Shown piece by piece: positions 13,192-25,007 of a stretch of DNA of 64,000 bases. A program made the position numbers and the translations under genes. Source of the stretch: Cercozoa sp. M6MM (taxonomy: Eukaryota > Endomyxa: Ascetosporea); NCBI GenBank assembly GCA_040357565.1, contig JBDODJ010000034.1; one strand, written 5' to 3'. Within the stretch, counting starts at the first letter, position 1; each line of letters opens with the position of its first letter. Under the pieces are notes generated by a model, which saw only the letters and a program-made list of their open reading frames with translations, was not told the origin of the DNA and searched no databases.

Positions 13192-14851
13192 ATGTCGGTG
13201 AAGGAGATTGATCTCGACACAGAGAGCGTCCCCACGGACGTTCAAATAGGGAAAAAGCGTCCGCGCGCTCGCGTTGATCACGATGAAGTGCAAGAAATGG
13301 TACCTTTTTTAACTTGAAGTGTTTGCAGTTACAATACAACACTCGAGAAATATTGGGGTTTAGGCGGAAGAACGGTCCCACCCACGGCGTCGAGTTGACT
13401 TGGAAACCTCCGTACGCTTTTCTCTTGTGTGCTCTCCGGTTTTTAGCTACCAACTCTCGCGGTTCACAGGCACCAGAGACTCACTCAGTCACAGTAAGCA
13501 ATGACTACGTTCCATTTTCCCCGACTGAAGAGATGGAGGTCGTGCGCCTCTACGCTGATGGGATCTTTGACATGTTTCACTTTGGTCACGCGCGTGTGGT
13601 AAAGTTGCTGACTAGACACGGGGCGCCCACTTGAGTTTCTTGTATGTGCTTGTTGCTGTTGTTCAGTTCGAGCAATGCAAAAAGCTGTGGCCCGAATGGC
13701 GTGCTCGTGTACCTTGTGATTATGTATGCAACTATCCCTTGAGCTGGCACACCAAACTAAATTTGTGCTCTAGGGAGGCAAGATTGTCCTGCTGGTCGGT
13801 TGCTGCAGCGACGCGCTGACGCATTCGATGAAAGGCCGCACCGTACCCTTTGTGTCTAATCTCGGGGTTCGTTGAAAGCAAGTGCGTGTCTGCTTTCAGG
13901 TGATGAATGAAGACGAACGATACGAATCCTTGCGCCACTGTCGGTGGTAGACTGCTGTCTGTGCGTCTCAATATCTTAACTCACATGACCACTTTGTATC
14001 CAGGGTGGACGAAGTGATCCGCGACGCGCCTTGGACGCTTAACGACGACTTCCTGCGTCGGCACAATGTGCATGCGGTGGCACACGATGATGCACCGTAC
14101 GCAAGCGACGACGCTGATGATGTGTACCCTTTCTGTACCAATGTGCGGTACTCTTGGACCTGCGCGAATAAGGCATCTTGTGTGCAGCTACGCTTTCGTG
14201 AAGCGCACCGGGCGTTTCGTTCCGACGCAACGCACCGAGGGCATCTCGACTTCCGATATCATCGTACACTCTTTGTATTTCTCGAATTGCTCCTGTGCAT
14301 GCGCGCGTATGAGCACAGACGCGGATTGTGCGTGATTATGACGACTTCGTGAAACGGAACCTGCGACGCGGCATCCCACATCACGAGCTGGGCGTGTCGG
14401 CCTGGCGTGCCAACCGCATCGCCTTGGAGGACGGTGTCAAACGCAAGCTGCAGCGTGGTAACAATATTTTCGTAGAGTTCGTACTTGGTGTTGACCCCCC
14501 TCGGTGTAGCTGAGGAAAAGTATGACGAGTTTGTCGATCGTGTCCGCCAGGTATAGGTCTCACCCGCATGTCTCGTGCGTTTCACCGCTTCTTTTTTTTA
14601 GTGGATGGACGAACGTGGCAACGCGTTTGACGAGTTCACAAGCACCTTCTCTGCGCGGATGCGTCGTGGTACACTCTGATTCGGGTGACATATCCATCGC
14701 ACTGCTTAAATACGTACCTTTAGGCACCCGCCGATGGCGCGCGAATCTGAGAAACCTAGCGGCCGCCTCCTCGTCGCAATCAGTCGTGATGCTCAGCGAC
14801 GGAAGCACCGATCATTCATCTGAGCAGTCGTCATCCGAGCAGCCCAACTAA
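13192..14851 (+). CDS. CTP:phosphocholine cytidylyltransferase
   Basis: Makes CDP-choline, usually the rate-limiting step of the Kennedy pathway to phosphatidylcholine, at nuclear/ER membranes. The start gives [15 protein letters not shown], with a basic KKRPRAR stretch. After an intron the catalytic domain shows [19 protein letters not shown] (the HxGH nucleotide-binding motif), [41 protein letters not shown] with VDEVI, DAPW, and the signature [11 protein letters not shown] (about 14227-14264). The next exon gives [16 protein letters not shown]. The C-terminal exons encode [20 protein letters not shown] and AFDEF, which matches the repetitive amphipathic lipid-sensing region of this family, followed by a Ser-rich tail ([16 protein letters not shown]), often phosphorylated in homologues. 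There are about ten introns, with at least five donors reading GTAC. Stop at 14849-14851. Confidence 0.95.
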
Positions 14852-15070
14852 ATTACCCAATTACTAAAATAGTGTTTCTGCATGAATGATCTTTAAAAAA
14901 ATCTCAACCGAACATCCCAGCGCTCCGAATACGATAATTCAGGCTAGCCTACTGTAACAGCTTGTGTGTTGGAGTTGAGAAACTACGGTACCGAGCACTC
15001 GCAGCGTGCGACCGACTAAAAAACTACATTCGTGGTCAAATTGGGACATACGCGAAGCGAGTTGTGTCAA
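14852..15070. other. Short intergenic interval between tandem genes
   Basis: This 219-base gap holds the cytidylyltransferase 3' flank and the promoter/5' UTR of the next gene on the same strand. An AT-rich patch (14872-14905) follows the stop codon. Nothing else is recognised. Confidence 0.5.
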
Positions 15071-15685
15071 ATGGTGCGCAAGAAGGTCGACTCGCGCGTG
15101 CGCATGCTCGTTGAGAACGGCGTGCTACTCAAGCAGCGCTCGTTGTTCGTGATGGTGCCAATGTTTACTTGTTCAATCGCGTTCTTTTCGAGTAGGTTTC
15201 GGAGTTTACATTGCACTTTGTGTTTTTCAGGTCGGTGACAAGGCGAAAGAGCAGGTTTCATTGGATGAAAATGTTGAACGGGCGGAGTGTGTTACTTGTA
15301 TATGTGAAGGTGCCGAATCTCTGGTACATGCTGTCACGTGCTTCGGCTGACAAGCGGCCAAACGGCGTACTGTGGTGCTACGACAAAGATCTGGGGTACC
15401 TCAACTCCAAAAAAGAATGCTATGCCCGCAGAGCGTATGTTATATCGTGCTTGGTGCGTTGTTTTTAGTTTCTCTTCGCACCGCAAGAAGCGTGCGCGTC
15501 AAATCAAGAAGGTATTGCTGTTTCTTTGTTCTGTATTTCTGGCCAGCGTTTCCAGCACTGCTGTGTCAACTTAGGATGTGCGACGTGGTCTGCGCGAGGC
15601 GGACGAGAACGACCCGTTTGAACTGTTCGTGACGGCTACAGACATTCGCTACATGTACTACAAGGTGCGTCATTCGTGCTTTCTC

Positions 15686-15738
<53 letters not shown>

Positions 15739-15838
15739 NNNNNNNNNNNNNNNNNNNNNNNNNNNNNNNNNNNNNNNNNNNNNNNNNNNNNNNNNNNNNN
15801 NNNNNNNNNNNNNNNNNNNNNNNNNNNNNNNNNNNNNN

Positions 15839-15899
<61 letters not shown>

Positions 15900-18800
15900 T
15901 GTGTGTGTATGTGTGTGTGTGTGTGTTTATGCGTCGACAAACAGGACTCGCACAAGGCACTCGGTCAAACGTTCTCGATGCTTGTGCTGCAGGACTTTGG
16001 TATTGCATCACACTCCTGACTCCGTGTCTTCCCTCCGTACACATGTGTTGTTTACAGAGGCACTGACACCCAACTTGCTGGCACGCACCGTCGAAACTGT
16101 ACCTTTGTTCGCGCGGACTGTTTTCGTACCAGCGCATGTCCTTATTGTTTTCGAACAGGTCGAGGGCGGTGGCATTATTCTCGTGATGCTCAAGACCATG
16201 TCGTCGCTCAAGCAGTTGTACAAGATGGTAGGCATTCCAACCCTTTAATAAGCTGTGTGCGCATGGACACTCCGTTACGTATGCGTCCTTGCAGACCATG
16301 AACGTGCACTCGCGCTACCGAACCGAGGCGCACAAGGACGTACCCTGTCCATATCTTCCAGTTTTGGACTCTAGTACAAAATGGACCGGCCTGTTTAGGT
16401 GGTGGCACGCTTCAATGAGCGCTTCTTGCTGTCGCTCGGCGACGCTCAGCGCTCCTTGGTACACCTCGTATATACACATGCTCCTGAAATGGCTATTCAG
16501 TACATATGGACAGGTGGTGGACGACGAGCTCAACGTGCTGCCAATCAGTCGGTACCTTTGATTAAGGGGCCGTACGGCGACACATGTGATTGATGATGTT
16601 GGCTCTGTAGACACGCCAAGAAGATGCACAAGGTCACGCGTGACGAGGCCTCTGCCGTACCGCAGCCTTAACCAGTTCACCTGTGTCCCTTTAAAGACAA
16701 TGTCCACGGCCTTAATATCTTGCACTGTGCTCCCTTATTTGCTCAGATCGCGAGTGAGAACCAGGCCGAGCTGCAGACGGTGCAGCGTGAAATGGCCGAC
16801 ACGCCGCCGTGCGGATCGCTACTGCAGCTCTGTCGCACCGTGGATCAGTACGTTTGTCCTATCGAGTGATCCATCTGAGTGGTCTATCTGTACCGGTCAT
16901 TGATACGAGACCATGTGTCTGTACAGGGCCAAGGTGCTGCTGACCTGCATCGAGGCACTGCAGAACACGAACGCGTCGGCGCAGGTGCAGTCGCGTGCCA
17001 CCGTGTCGGTCACGGCCGCACGTGGTCGCGGCAAGTCGGCAGCCATGGGTGCTTTTGCCCCCCTTACCTCCTTTACCCCTTTACCCTCTGTTACCCTCTA
17101 CCCTAGTGACCCTCTGTTACCCCTATACCCCCCCAGGACTCGCACTGGCAGCTGCGGTGGCGCACGACTACGCCAACGTGTTCGTCACAGCGCCGTCTGC
17201 CGACAACCTGGTTCGTTGGTGTTAGTACCTCTACCTGAGGACAGACAGTAAGTGGACCTTGTGTGCCGACACGTTTGTTTTATTGGTGTAGGGCACACTG
17301 TTCGCCTTTCTGGTCAAGGGTCTGCGTCACCTGGGTTTCTTTGCCCTTTACCTACTTTGCCTTAATCCCCTCCCCCTTAACCTTAATCCCTTGCCCTTGT
17401 CCTTCGCCCAGGCTATGTGGAACACGCGGATTTCGAGGTCGTTCAGTCGACTGAGGGGTACCCAAGTGATGTACCCAAAGTGGTGGTGTGGCTACACGTG
17501 ATGTACTCAAAGTGGTGTGGCTACAAGCTGTGTGGCTACAAGCTGGCTACACGTAATGTATCTGTATACATGTGTCATCTGTACCGTAGCGACGTGTTGA
17601 ATGTGCTGCGAGTCAATGTGTACAAGGACGGTCGGCGGCAGTCAGTGTCCTACGTGGCTCCGCGCGACTACCTGCGCCTGGCGTCGGCGGAACTTTTGGT
17701 GGTACAGTGCGGACTGCGGAGGTCCATTTGTACGCCGTCCCTGTGTCCAGTTAATACCATGCACCTGAGTACAGGTGGACGAGGCTGCGGCTATTCCACT
17801 GCCGGTGGTGCGCCGACTGTTGGGTCCATTCGCGGTATTTTTGGCTTCGACGGTCAATGGTTACGAAGGCACTGGCCGCGCCTTGTCGCTCAAGGTACTG
17901 ACTTTCTCTCTGCCCCTTGCTCCCTTTTACCCCACCCCCCCCCGTTAAACCTTCTACCATATGTTATAGTTGATGGCGGAGCTGCGCCAGTCGCAGCGCG
18001 GCACTCAGCGACTCACGAAGCGAGTGGTACACACGTGTTGAACTACCTTGTTGGTACCAGGTCGGTGTAATACAACGGGATGGGGTCCATAGGACACGAG
18101 CACCGGTGCCATGACGACATTGGCGGCCAATCGATACAACCCAGTACTTTCATTCTATTTGTCTATGTGTCTGTGGCTGTGTCTGTGTATGTGTATGTGT
18201 CTGTGTCTGTGTCTGTGTCTGTGTGTATGTTACTTGCATTACAGATGGAGAGCAGTGACGCTGGTGCGCGCACGTTGAGGTATCGGGCGTCCCCCACCAT
18301 TTAACCTTTACCCCCTCCCCCCGTATCCTCAGGGAGGTATCGATGCAAGCGCCTATTCGGTACGTCTATACCCCTTGCCTTCCCCCTCCCCCACTGACGA
18401 GTGCAACTTGCTCGCAGTTACGGCGAGGGCGACGGTGTCGAGCGTTGGCTCACGTCGCTACTGTGTTTGGACTGCACCGGTACGTTTGTACCTGTGCCTA
18501 CCTGTTACAGGCTTGTTGGACAAGGCTGTCGGTATATTGGTGGTACAAATGGACAGGTAAGGAGCACCGACTGTTGGGTGGTCTGCCGCATCCGCAGGAG
18601 TGCTCGCTTTTCTCCGTGTCTCGGTAGTGCCACACCTTTATCCCCCTTACCCCTTTTAACCCCTTCCGCCGGTTTGTGCAGTGACACGTTGTTCTCGTTC
18701 CACGCGGCGTCGGAGCGTTTCTTGCAGCGCGTAACGTCGCTCATGGTGGCCTCGCACTACAAGAACCAGCCGAATGGTGCCTTTGCCCTTCTTCCCCCTC

Positions 18801-21728
18801 CCCTTGGCCCTTTGACTCCCTACCCTTTTGACCACCCCGTCCTTTGCTCATAGACCTCCAGTTGCTGAGTGATGCTCCGGCGCACCGACTTTTTGTGCTC
18901 CTGGGTCCGCTGCATAAGGTACAAGGACTTCGTGGTCCATTTCTACCTGTACCCGGTCCATTTGTACCAGTCCTCGGTCTATTTGTACACTTTGATTCCT
19001 CGCAGCTGAAGAAGGGCGAAATGCCGGACGTGCTCTGCGTTGTTCAGATGTGTCTCGAAGGCGCTGTATTGCACTCTTTATATTTCGTTGATTTGTTCTT
19101 TTTGTACTTCCTGTATCCGCGCGGACGTGTAGATCTCGAGCGACAGCGCCAAAGTCGACCTGGAGCAGGGTGTGCGACGCGCCGGTGACATGATTCCGTG
19201 GGTACTCATACTTTGTTGTCTAAACGAACCAGCGTGTTCATGTCCCGTGTTGTTATCTGTGTAGACACTGTCGCAGCAGTTCCTGGACGCCGACTTTGCG
19301 CAGCTCTCAGGTGGGCTGGGCACCTTCACCCCCTCCCCCGCGCCCCTTTTACCCCTTAACTCCCCGCAGGTGCGCGTATCGTGCGTGTGGCCGTGCACCC
19401 CGACGTGCAAGGTGCGACATACTCTGAACTATTGTTTAAGGCTGCCGTATTAAGTCCCTCTGTATTGAGTCCAAGAGGACGGTACATTTGTACTATTGGT
19501 ACAGGACGTGGTTACGGTACGCGTGCGCTGACGCAGCTGCGCGAGCACTTGGAAGGCCGTCTGCTGGACGGAGCGCTGGACACGGCCGCCATGCGTCGTC
19601 TCTACCTGAGTCGGGTATAGTCCGGTCTGGTTGTACCGTCCATGTGTGTGTTGGTACCGTCCATATGTACCGTCTGTTTTGTACGCCAGGGTGTGGACAC
19701 GTCGGGTAGCGTGAGTGGCGACAGCGCCGGCAGCGAGGAGAGTCTGCACTCGGAGCGACTCATGCCGCGCAAGGACCTGCCGCCGCTGTTGACCCCTCTG
19801 GTACTACCCTCTACCTGTATTGTCCATTTGTACTCTTGGTACACTGTGTACCGCCCATCTGTCCCTAAATGTACGTGTGTCCCGTGTGTGCACCAGAGCA
19901 AGGAGACACCGCCACCACTTCATTATCTCGGCGTCAGTTTCGGTCTCACCAGGCAACTGGTACCTATGAACCTGTACAACTGGATCTGTACGACTGGACC
20001 TGTCCACGGTTCACATGGGTTGTTCACTGCACTGTATATGTGTGTGCAGCTCAAGTTCTGGCGACGCGCCGGCTTCCGCGCCGTGTACGTGCGTCAGACG
20101 GCGAACGATCTCACCGGCGAGCACTCGTGCATCATGCTGCGCACGCTGGACACTGGTACCCTTGGAATCACGTGTACAACTGAGTGATCTCCTGATTGAC
20201 CGCCATCAACCAATATAATTCATGTGCAGACAAGTGGGTTGGCGACGTCACGGGCGTGCTGCCCGACGAGCACTGGCTCGACGCTCTGCACGGCGACTTC
20301 AAGCGCGTACTTTCACTGTTCTCTTTGGACCGTCCAAATGGACCGCTCACTCTGTGAGGTACCACACCTTATCGGACTGTCCTTTTGTACAGCGACTGGT
20401 GTCTCTGTTGGGCGGCGCCTTCCGCGATCTGTCGTCGTCGCTCGCGATGTCACTGCTGTCGCCTGAGCCGGTAGGCCTTGTGTGCTTTCCCTCTTGACAC
20501 CTTTGACCCACCTCGTGTCTGCTACGACAGAGACTACTGACGTCGACGTGCACCAAGGACAGCGAGAAGGAGCAGGTGCAGCAGCAGTCTGGTATGGAAC
20601 CTCCCTAGTCTTTATCTATCTACGTATGGTATGTTTGGTTGCGTGATCAGATATCCTGGAGGCTGATCGCACTGATCCGATCACGTCGCTTCGGCAACTG
20701 GTATTTTGCCACTGTATTCTTCTGAGTGTACGCGTGGAAGACGTGTGACCGAACACCGTACGTATCCAGACGTACCACCTGTCGCTGCGTGACGTGGCGC
20801 GCTTGGAGGCCTACTCGCGGCACCAAGTCGACTACCACATGGTGCTCGACGTCGTGCCGATCGTGGCGCAGCTCTTCTTCCGCGGTCGCTGCGATTTTGC
20901 GCTCTCTGTGGTACGCTCCCTGAACCAGATAGCACGAAGCATCAACATCAAAGTCACTGCCTCCTACCTGGACTACACAGACGCAAGCCGTGATCCTCCT
21001 GGGCGTGGCACTGCAGCGACGCAGCGTCGATGACGTCGCCACCCTGCTCAACAAGAGCAACAGCAGCGGCAGCAAGAAAACGCGCGCGCAACTTACCGGA
21101 CAGCAGGTGCTCGCGCTCTTCCAGCGTAGGTACAGTACACCCTACCATACCAACTCAACTGCAACTACAACTCGTGTGTACTTGTATCGTGTAATTTCGC
21201 AGTATTGCCAAATTCTCCAAGTGGGCTCGTGCCCTCGAGGAGGAAGCTGCGCGTGCTGAGCTGCCCGAGCTGCAGCAGCAACAACACGGAAGCATCAAAC
21301 TGCGTGCTGTGGTAGCTTATACTGTCAAGCGTTATCATCAGAATATAGCGATACCACTGTTTGCAATGTGTTTACGTTCTTCCTGGTGACAGAAGTCGTT
21401 GGACGAAGAGCTCGAGGCTGCCGCCGACGATGTGCAACTCGCTGAAGTTATCGGCGGCGCCAGGTGCGTTTATTTTTGGCTTTGGTATGTTTGCTTGGGG
21501 CCACGTGATGTCGTTGCTCGCGGCAGACATATTCCGTCGACCTTGTCGCTGAAGCGCAGCAAGCCCGACACTGCCGATGCCGAGGCGGATGCCGCCGAGG
21601 ACAAGACTCCTCACGAGCAGGACGAGGTACAGCAACCAGCGCGCAAGAAGAGAAACACCAACAAGCAGCACAAGAAGGCCGGCGGCAACAAAAAAAGCAA
21701 AAAGAAGCGCTCTCGCACTAAGAAGTAA
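15071..21728 (+). CDS. NAT10: RNA cytidine acetyltransferase (NAT10 / Kre33 type)
   Basis: A nucleolar enzyme that makes N4-acetylcytidine in 18S rRNA and tRNA and acts in small-subunit assembly. The start MVRKKVDSRVRMLVENGVLL and following KQRSLFVMVGDKAKEQV match the family N-terminus. Later exons show SHRKKRARQIKK; EALTPNLLARTVETV; VEGGGIILVMLKTMSSLKQL; RYRTEAHKDVVARFNERF; VVDDELNVLP; the P-loop GRGKSAAMG (about 17026-17049); FVTAPSADNL; VDEAAAIPLPVVRRLLGPF (about 17774-17830); and STVNGYEGTGRALSLK. The GNAT module follows: ARIVRVAVHPDVQ and GRGYGTRALTQLREHLEG (19501-19557), then LKFWRRAGFRAVYVRQTAND (20050-20109). The tRNA-binding-like C-terminal region has YHLSLRDVARLEAYSRHQVD. The protein ends in a basic tail (KKRNTNKQHKKAGGNKKSKK). 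It has very many introns, some holding C-rich tracts. One intron holds a (GT)n tract around a 100-N gap (15739-15838). Confidence 0.96.
15688..15927. repeat. (GT)n tract interrupted by an assembly gap
   Basis: (TG)n runs on both sides of exactly 100 N (15739-15838), the usual placeholder for a gap of unknown size. It sits in an intron of the NAT10 gene and reads (UG)n in the transcript, so the coding sequence should be unaffected. Confidence 0.95.
17048..17136 (+). repeat. C-rich, TTACCC-like tract in a NAT10 intron
   Basis: The intron after the P-loop exon is almost pure pyrimidine with recurring TTACCCCT / TTACCCTCT words. Similar tracts fill introns near 17918-17950, 18301-18325, 18640-18672, 18784-18842 and 19320-19368, always C-rich on the transcribed sense strand. 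Confidence 0.8.
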
Positions 21729-22014
21729 GTAATTCAACTTACCGACGTACGCGGTGGCAGTCCGACTCGCTCTTCTGCTATGTATCCTCTTTTCTAATCT
21801 TGACGTTATATTAACTCTGCTATGCTAGCTAGCGCTAGAGCAATATTTCATAGATCCTGCTCTCCTCGGAGATTTAGAAACGAAGATTACTCTGCGGAGT
21901 CTGCGCTGGCCACGGGATGGGGTTTCAGTTGTTATAGAAACGAAAATTAAAGACCCAGGCAGCAAAAACAACGACGGCGCGCCGGCGTTCGGAAACGAAA
22001 GAAAATGAAGATGA
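21729..22014. other. Intergenic between convergent genes
   Basis: A 286-base gap between the NAT10 and Vti1 stop codons. It holds an imperfect inverted word GCTAGCTAGCGCTAG near 21824-21838. No gene is seen. Confidence 0.5.
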
Positions 22015-23471
22015 CTATTGCTGCGGCGAATCCTTGCCGCCAGAGTCAGAGTTTTTACCTCCACGGTGGATAATCTTGAAGTAGAACAGCAGTGAAATGC
22101 ACGTTAACAAGACCTGTGTGCGAAAGACAAAGCGAGTGAACGGGAAAAGGTGAGTGTAGAAGCAAAAAGCATGCAAAAAAAAAACAACGTACAATGATGA
22201 CGCAGATCCAAAGCAGCTGCTCTTGCACATTGCGTCTGTGGATAATGCGCAACGTTCGCTTTGCTCTGCCCGGTACAACATTTCATGTACAAAAACAAAT
22301 CAGACACCGTCAGAAGAACACACACACCGTCCGAGTAGTGACAGCGACTCGTCCAGATTGTCGGCGACGTCCTCAATGACCTGTCGTTGTCGACGCAGAT
22401 CGACGATGGTGTCGTGTGCTACTTCCTCCTGCGTGGTGTCAACACGCGCATATCAACAAGACATTTGCGGTGCAGGATATGGCTGAGGCGAGTACCGTAT
22501 TCACAAGGTCGCGATGCGCCTGTCGCAACTGCATCGTGCTGCGTTGTTCCGTCCTTCCCTGTGTACACATTATATCAGATAGAAATACGGTGCAAGGACA
22601 CAAACACAAGCCGTACCACTTCTGCATAGCGTCGGTGGGCAGCCGACGTGTTTTCGTTCGCCTCGTCCATTTCAATGTCTGTAGGCACGATTTTGTTTTA
22701 TGACTGTGCGTGTGCGCGTGTGCGTGTGTGTGTATTCTCAATCGTACCAACAGTGTGTGAATGTCCCGAAAACAACTCGGAACGCATGTTTCGCCGCTTG
22801 GCACGTGCCACTACACGGATACATTATCGTGCATGCCACTGATACACCCAGGGTACCTTCTTCCCGCAGCTCGCGCAAGTCATCGGCGTAACGTCTGCCG
22901 GAGGTAGGAAAGGGGTTACAGAGGCAGAGCGTGACAGGTAAAAGTCAAATTAAAGTGCACCAAAAAAGGAAAGTGGAATCGGTACCGATGCACGCTGCGC
23001 CAGTGATCGCGCTGATCCGGCGGTGCCGATCGCAAGGCGATCTGCATCTGCTTGAGCGCACTCGTTGCGTCCTCCAGCAGCGGCTCTATGCGACTGTACA
23101 TTCACAAGCAGGATACAAGCAGTCAGACAGTACAGAAACACACACACAGGAGGTAAGTGAACGATACTCTTGGGCATCGGCATCCCCGTTGGCAAGTGCC
23201 GAAATCTCGCGGGTGATCTCTAAAAACACACGCACACTCTCGTGCAGGTACATCAGCAGTCAGTCTGCTCTGACAAGACAAGCGAAAAACACTTGCAAGC
23301 AACGGGAAGCGCAAAGAAAGGGAGCTTAGAGTGCTAAAAAAAAACTCAATCCAGCGAAAAGAGCACAAAACTCAAGTTTATTTTTGCTTTGCTGTTCCGA
23401 TGGGAGTGAGGCACGCACGTACCACCGCTGATCTGGTTGTAAGACTCGCTGTAGCTGTCGAACACCGACAT
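22015..23471 (-). CDS. VTI1: Vesicle transport v-SNARE, Vti1 family
   Basis: A Qb-SNARE for Golgi, endosome and vacuole/lysosome fusion. Exon 1 begins at 23471: MSVFDSYSESYNQIS, close to the family start. Exon 2 gives EITREISALANGDADAQEY. Next comes the N-terminal three-helix region: IEPLLEDATSALKQMQIALR with SAPPDQRDHW and YADDLRELREE. After DEANENTSAAHRRYAEV and RTEQRSTMQLRQAHRDLVNT, the SNARE helix reads EEVAHDTIVDLRRQRQVIED and VADNLDESLSLLGR, followed by a basic patch IIHRRNVQEQ. The C-terminal anchor is LLWICVIIV / VLLTCISLLFYFKIIHRGG, split by an intron, then a short Gly/Ser tail and TAG at 22015. Exon order and motif order agree with Vti1. It is head to head with the METTL23-like gene. 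Confidence 0.9.
22693..22735. repeat. Imperfect (GT)n tract in a Vti1 intron
   Basis: GTGCGTGTGCGCGTGTGCG continues into GTGTGTGTGTA on the plus strand. The host gene is on the minus strand, so the transcript reads CA, against the general trend in this window. Confidence 0.8.
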
Positions 23472-23793
23472 CACGCCTCTAAAGCACGAGACTCGAGCAC
23501 CAAAAAAGTTCAGCGATCAAGTTTAGCGCTCCTAGCAACGTTCTCTAATACGAGCACGTGTTGGTACAGAGTGGCTTATCGCACTGCCGTCATTAAGAAG
23601 TATCGTAATCATCCAGACTATTCTGGGGGGCTTTAACAAAGCACTAGAGACTAGTTGCTCATTTGTGTCAGCGAGGGAGTGGCTTACTACTTTTTTGTGA
23701 TGCTTGAGCGCCCAGTGGTTTTTTGGCGACCGGTCTGTGGTGAACTGGAGGTGGGTGGTGTTTATCATGTTCCGTGTGTCATGAACTGGAAAA
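23472..23793. promoter_or_regulatory. Shared intergenic region, VTI1 / methyltransferase
   Basis: Divergent start codons lie 322 bases apart. It is moderately AT-rich with no recognised element. Part may be 5' UTR or an unrecognised first exon of the methyltransferase. Confidence 0.4.
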
Positions 23794-24472
23794 ATGCAGG
23801 TCGCAGAGAGGGTCAGTTACTCAGGTGAGGTGTCAGCCAACGCATGGCCGTGTGCCTTCGCGCTGTGCGAGTTCCTGCTACAAGAACTTCGGTACATATA
23901 TTATGCATAACGTATCAGTTCTAGCCAGTTGATGAGTAGGCACCGAACGTCCTCAGAGCTGACTTTGGTGTGTTCTCAGCTGCTTGTCGTTCATGCAGTT
24001 TGTGAAATGTGTGTTTTTCTGACTTTTAGATCGAGATCGGTGCTGGAGTGGCCCTTCCTTCCTTTGTGGTTGCACACCACATCGTCAACGCTGCTGATGC
24101 CAAGGGTAATGACCCAGTGCAACGGTTACGTTGTGTCCTAACCGATGCCAGTGAAAGTCATTTGCTGCCTGCGAAATTGACAATGTAAATCAAACCAAAA
24201 ACGGACACATGTGTCGAATGTACAATGCACATCCGAAGCGAGCGCTTCTTTGCCCGGAGTCGCAACGTGTTGTTCGAGCGCCGCTGCCTTGATTGGAACG
24301 ATGCCGACTGCTTTGACTGGAGTGCTGTGCTGCCACAGTCATCTGAGAGTCAAGAAGACCAAACATCGAACTCGACTGACTTATGGATGCTGTTGAGCGA
24401 TGTGTTTTATGTATCCTAGACCTGTCTGTGTTCGTGTGTGGGTGTGCATGTGTGTGGGTGTGCATGTGTGTG

Positions 24473-24521
<49 letters not shown>

Positions 24522-24531
24522 NNNNNNNNNN

Positions 24532-24595
<64 letters not shown>

Positions 24596-25007
24596 GTCGC
24601 TTTCTGCATGCATGCATTATTCCAATCGACAGGAGTCGCGTCATTTCGACGCAGTGTGCTCCACAGTGCGACTGTTTCTGCAGCAGGTGCTGCAACGACG
24701 CGATTTTCGAACACGCGTGTTTTGTGCCTTTCAAGACCGCGGAACGACACGGTAGCATACATTTTCTCAACGTATAGTATGATACAGTATAAAGCAAATA
24801 CGTCTGCGCAGACCGATCGAGATGACGCTGCGACAACATGGACTGCGCAAGCGTGCCGTTGCCTTCGATATCCGCACTCTGCTGATAGACCCTGGTGCGG
24901 CGCTCTTGCCGGCAACTCGTGAAGCGTTGGCGCGTACGCCTGGCGACTTTGCAGATGTGGAGATCTTTGAGATTGTTTCGAGCGGTACCAACAACGCACA
25001 TGAGTAG
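23794..25007 (+). CDS. METTL23-like class I methyltransferase
   Basis: A small seven-beta-strand protein methyltransferase; METTL23 modifies arginine, and the wider family includes lysine methyltransferases. The first exon reads MQVAERVSYSGEVSANAWPC and AFALCEFLLQEL, then a donor GTACAT. The SAM-binding motif I exon starts after TTTTAG at 24030: IEIGAGVALPSFVVAHHIVN, then VLTDAS. The next exon gives RSRNVLFERRCLDWND and LWMLLSDVFY. The (GT)n intron with a 10-N gap splits the 'SDVFY' strand from RHFDAVCSTVRLFLQQVL and CAFQDRGTT. The last exon gives PIEMTLRQHGLRKRAVAF and DFADVEIFEIVSSG, then TAG at 25005-25007. The order EIGAGVALP, LDW, DVFY, followed by a phenylalanine-rich helix, matches METTL23 better than METTL21. 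The start may be further upstream. Confidence 0.8.
24476..24591. repeat. (GT)n tract with a 10-N gap
   Basis: Long GT runs flank ten N (24522-24531) inside the methyltransferase intron. It reads (UG)n in the transcript. Confidence 0.95.

Noticed and set aside
15566-16299. Long frames through the (GT)n and N tracts (Val-Cys or His-Thr repeats) on both strands
   Set aside because: They are produced by dinucleotide repeats and by reading through N; the tracts are intronic. The same holds for similar frames at 1-460, 6026-6785, 24190-25001, 30009-30539, 46576-47234, 49676-50191 and 60636-63868.
17048-17136. Interstitial telomere-like array
   Set aside because: The TTACCC words are irregular, short and confined to introns; they are better explained as C-rich intron filler than as telomeric DNA.
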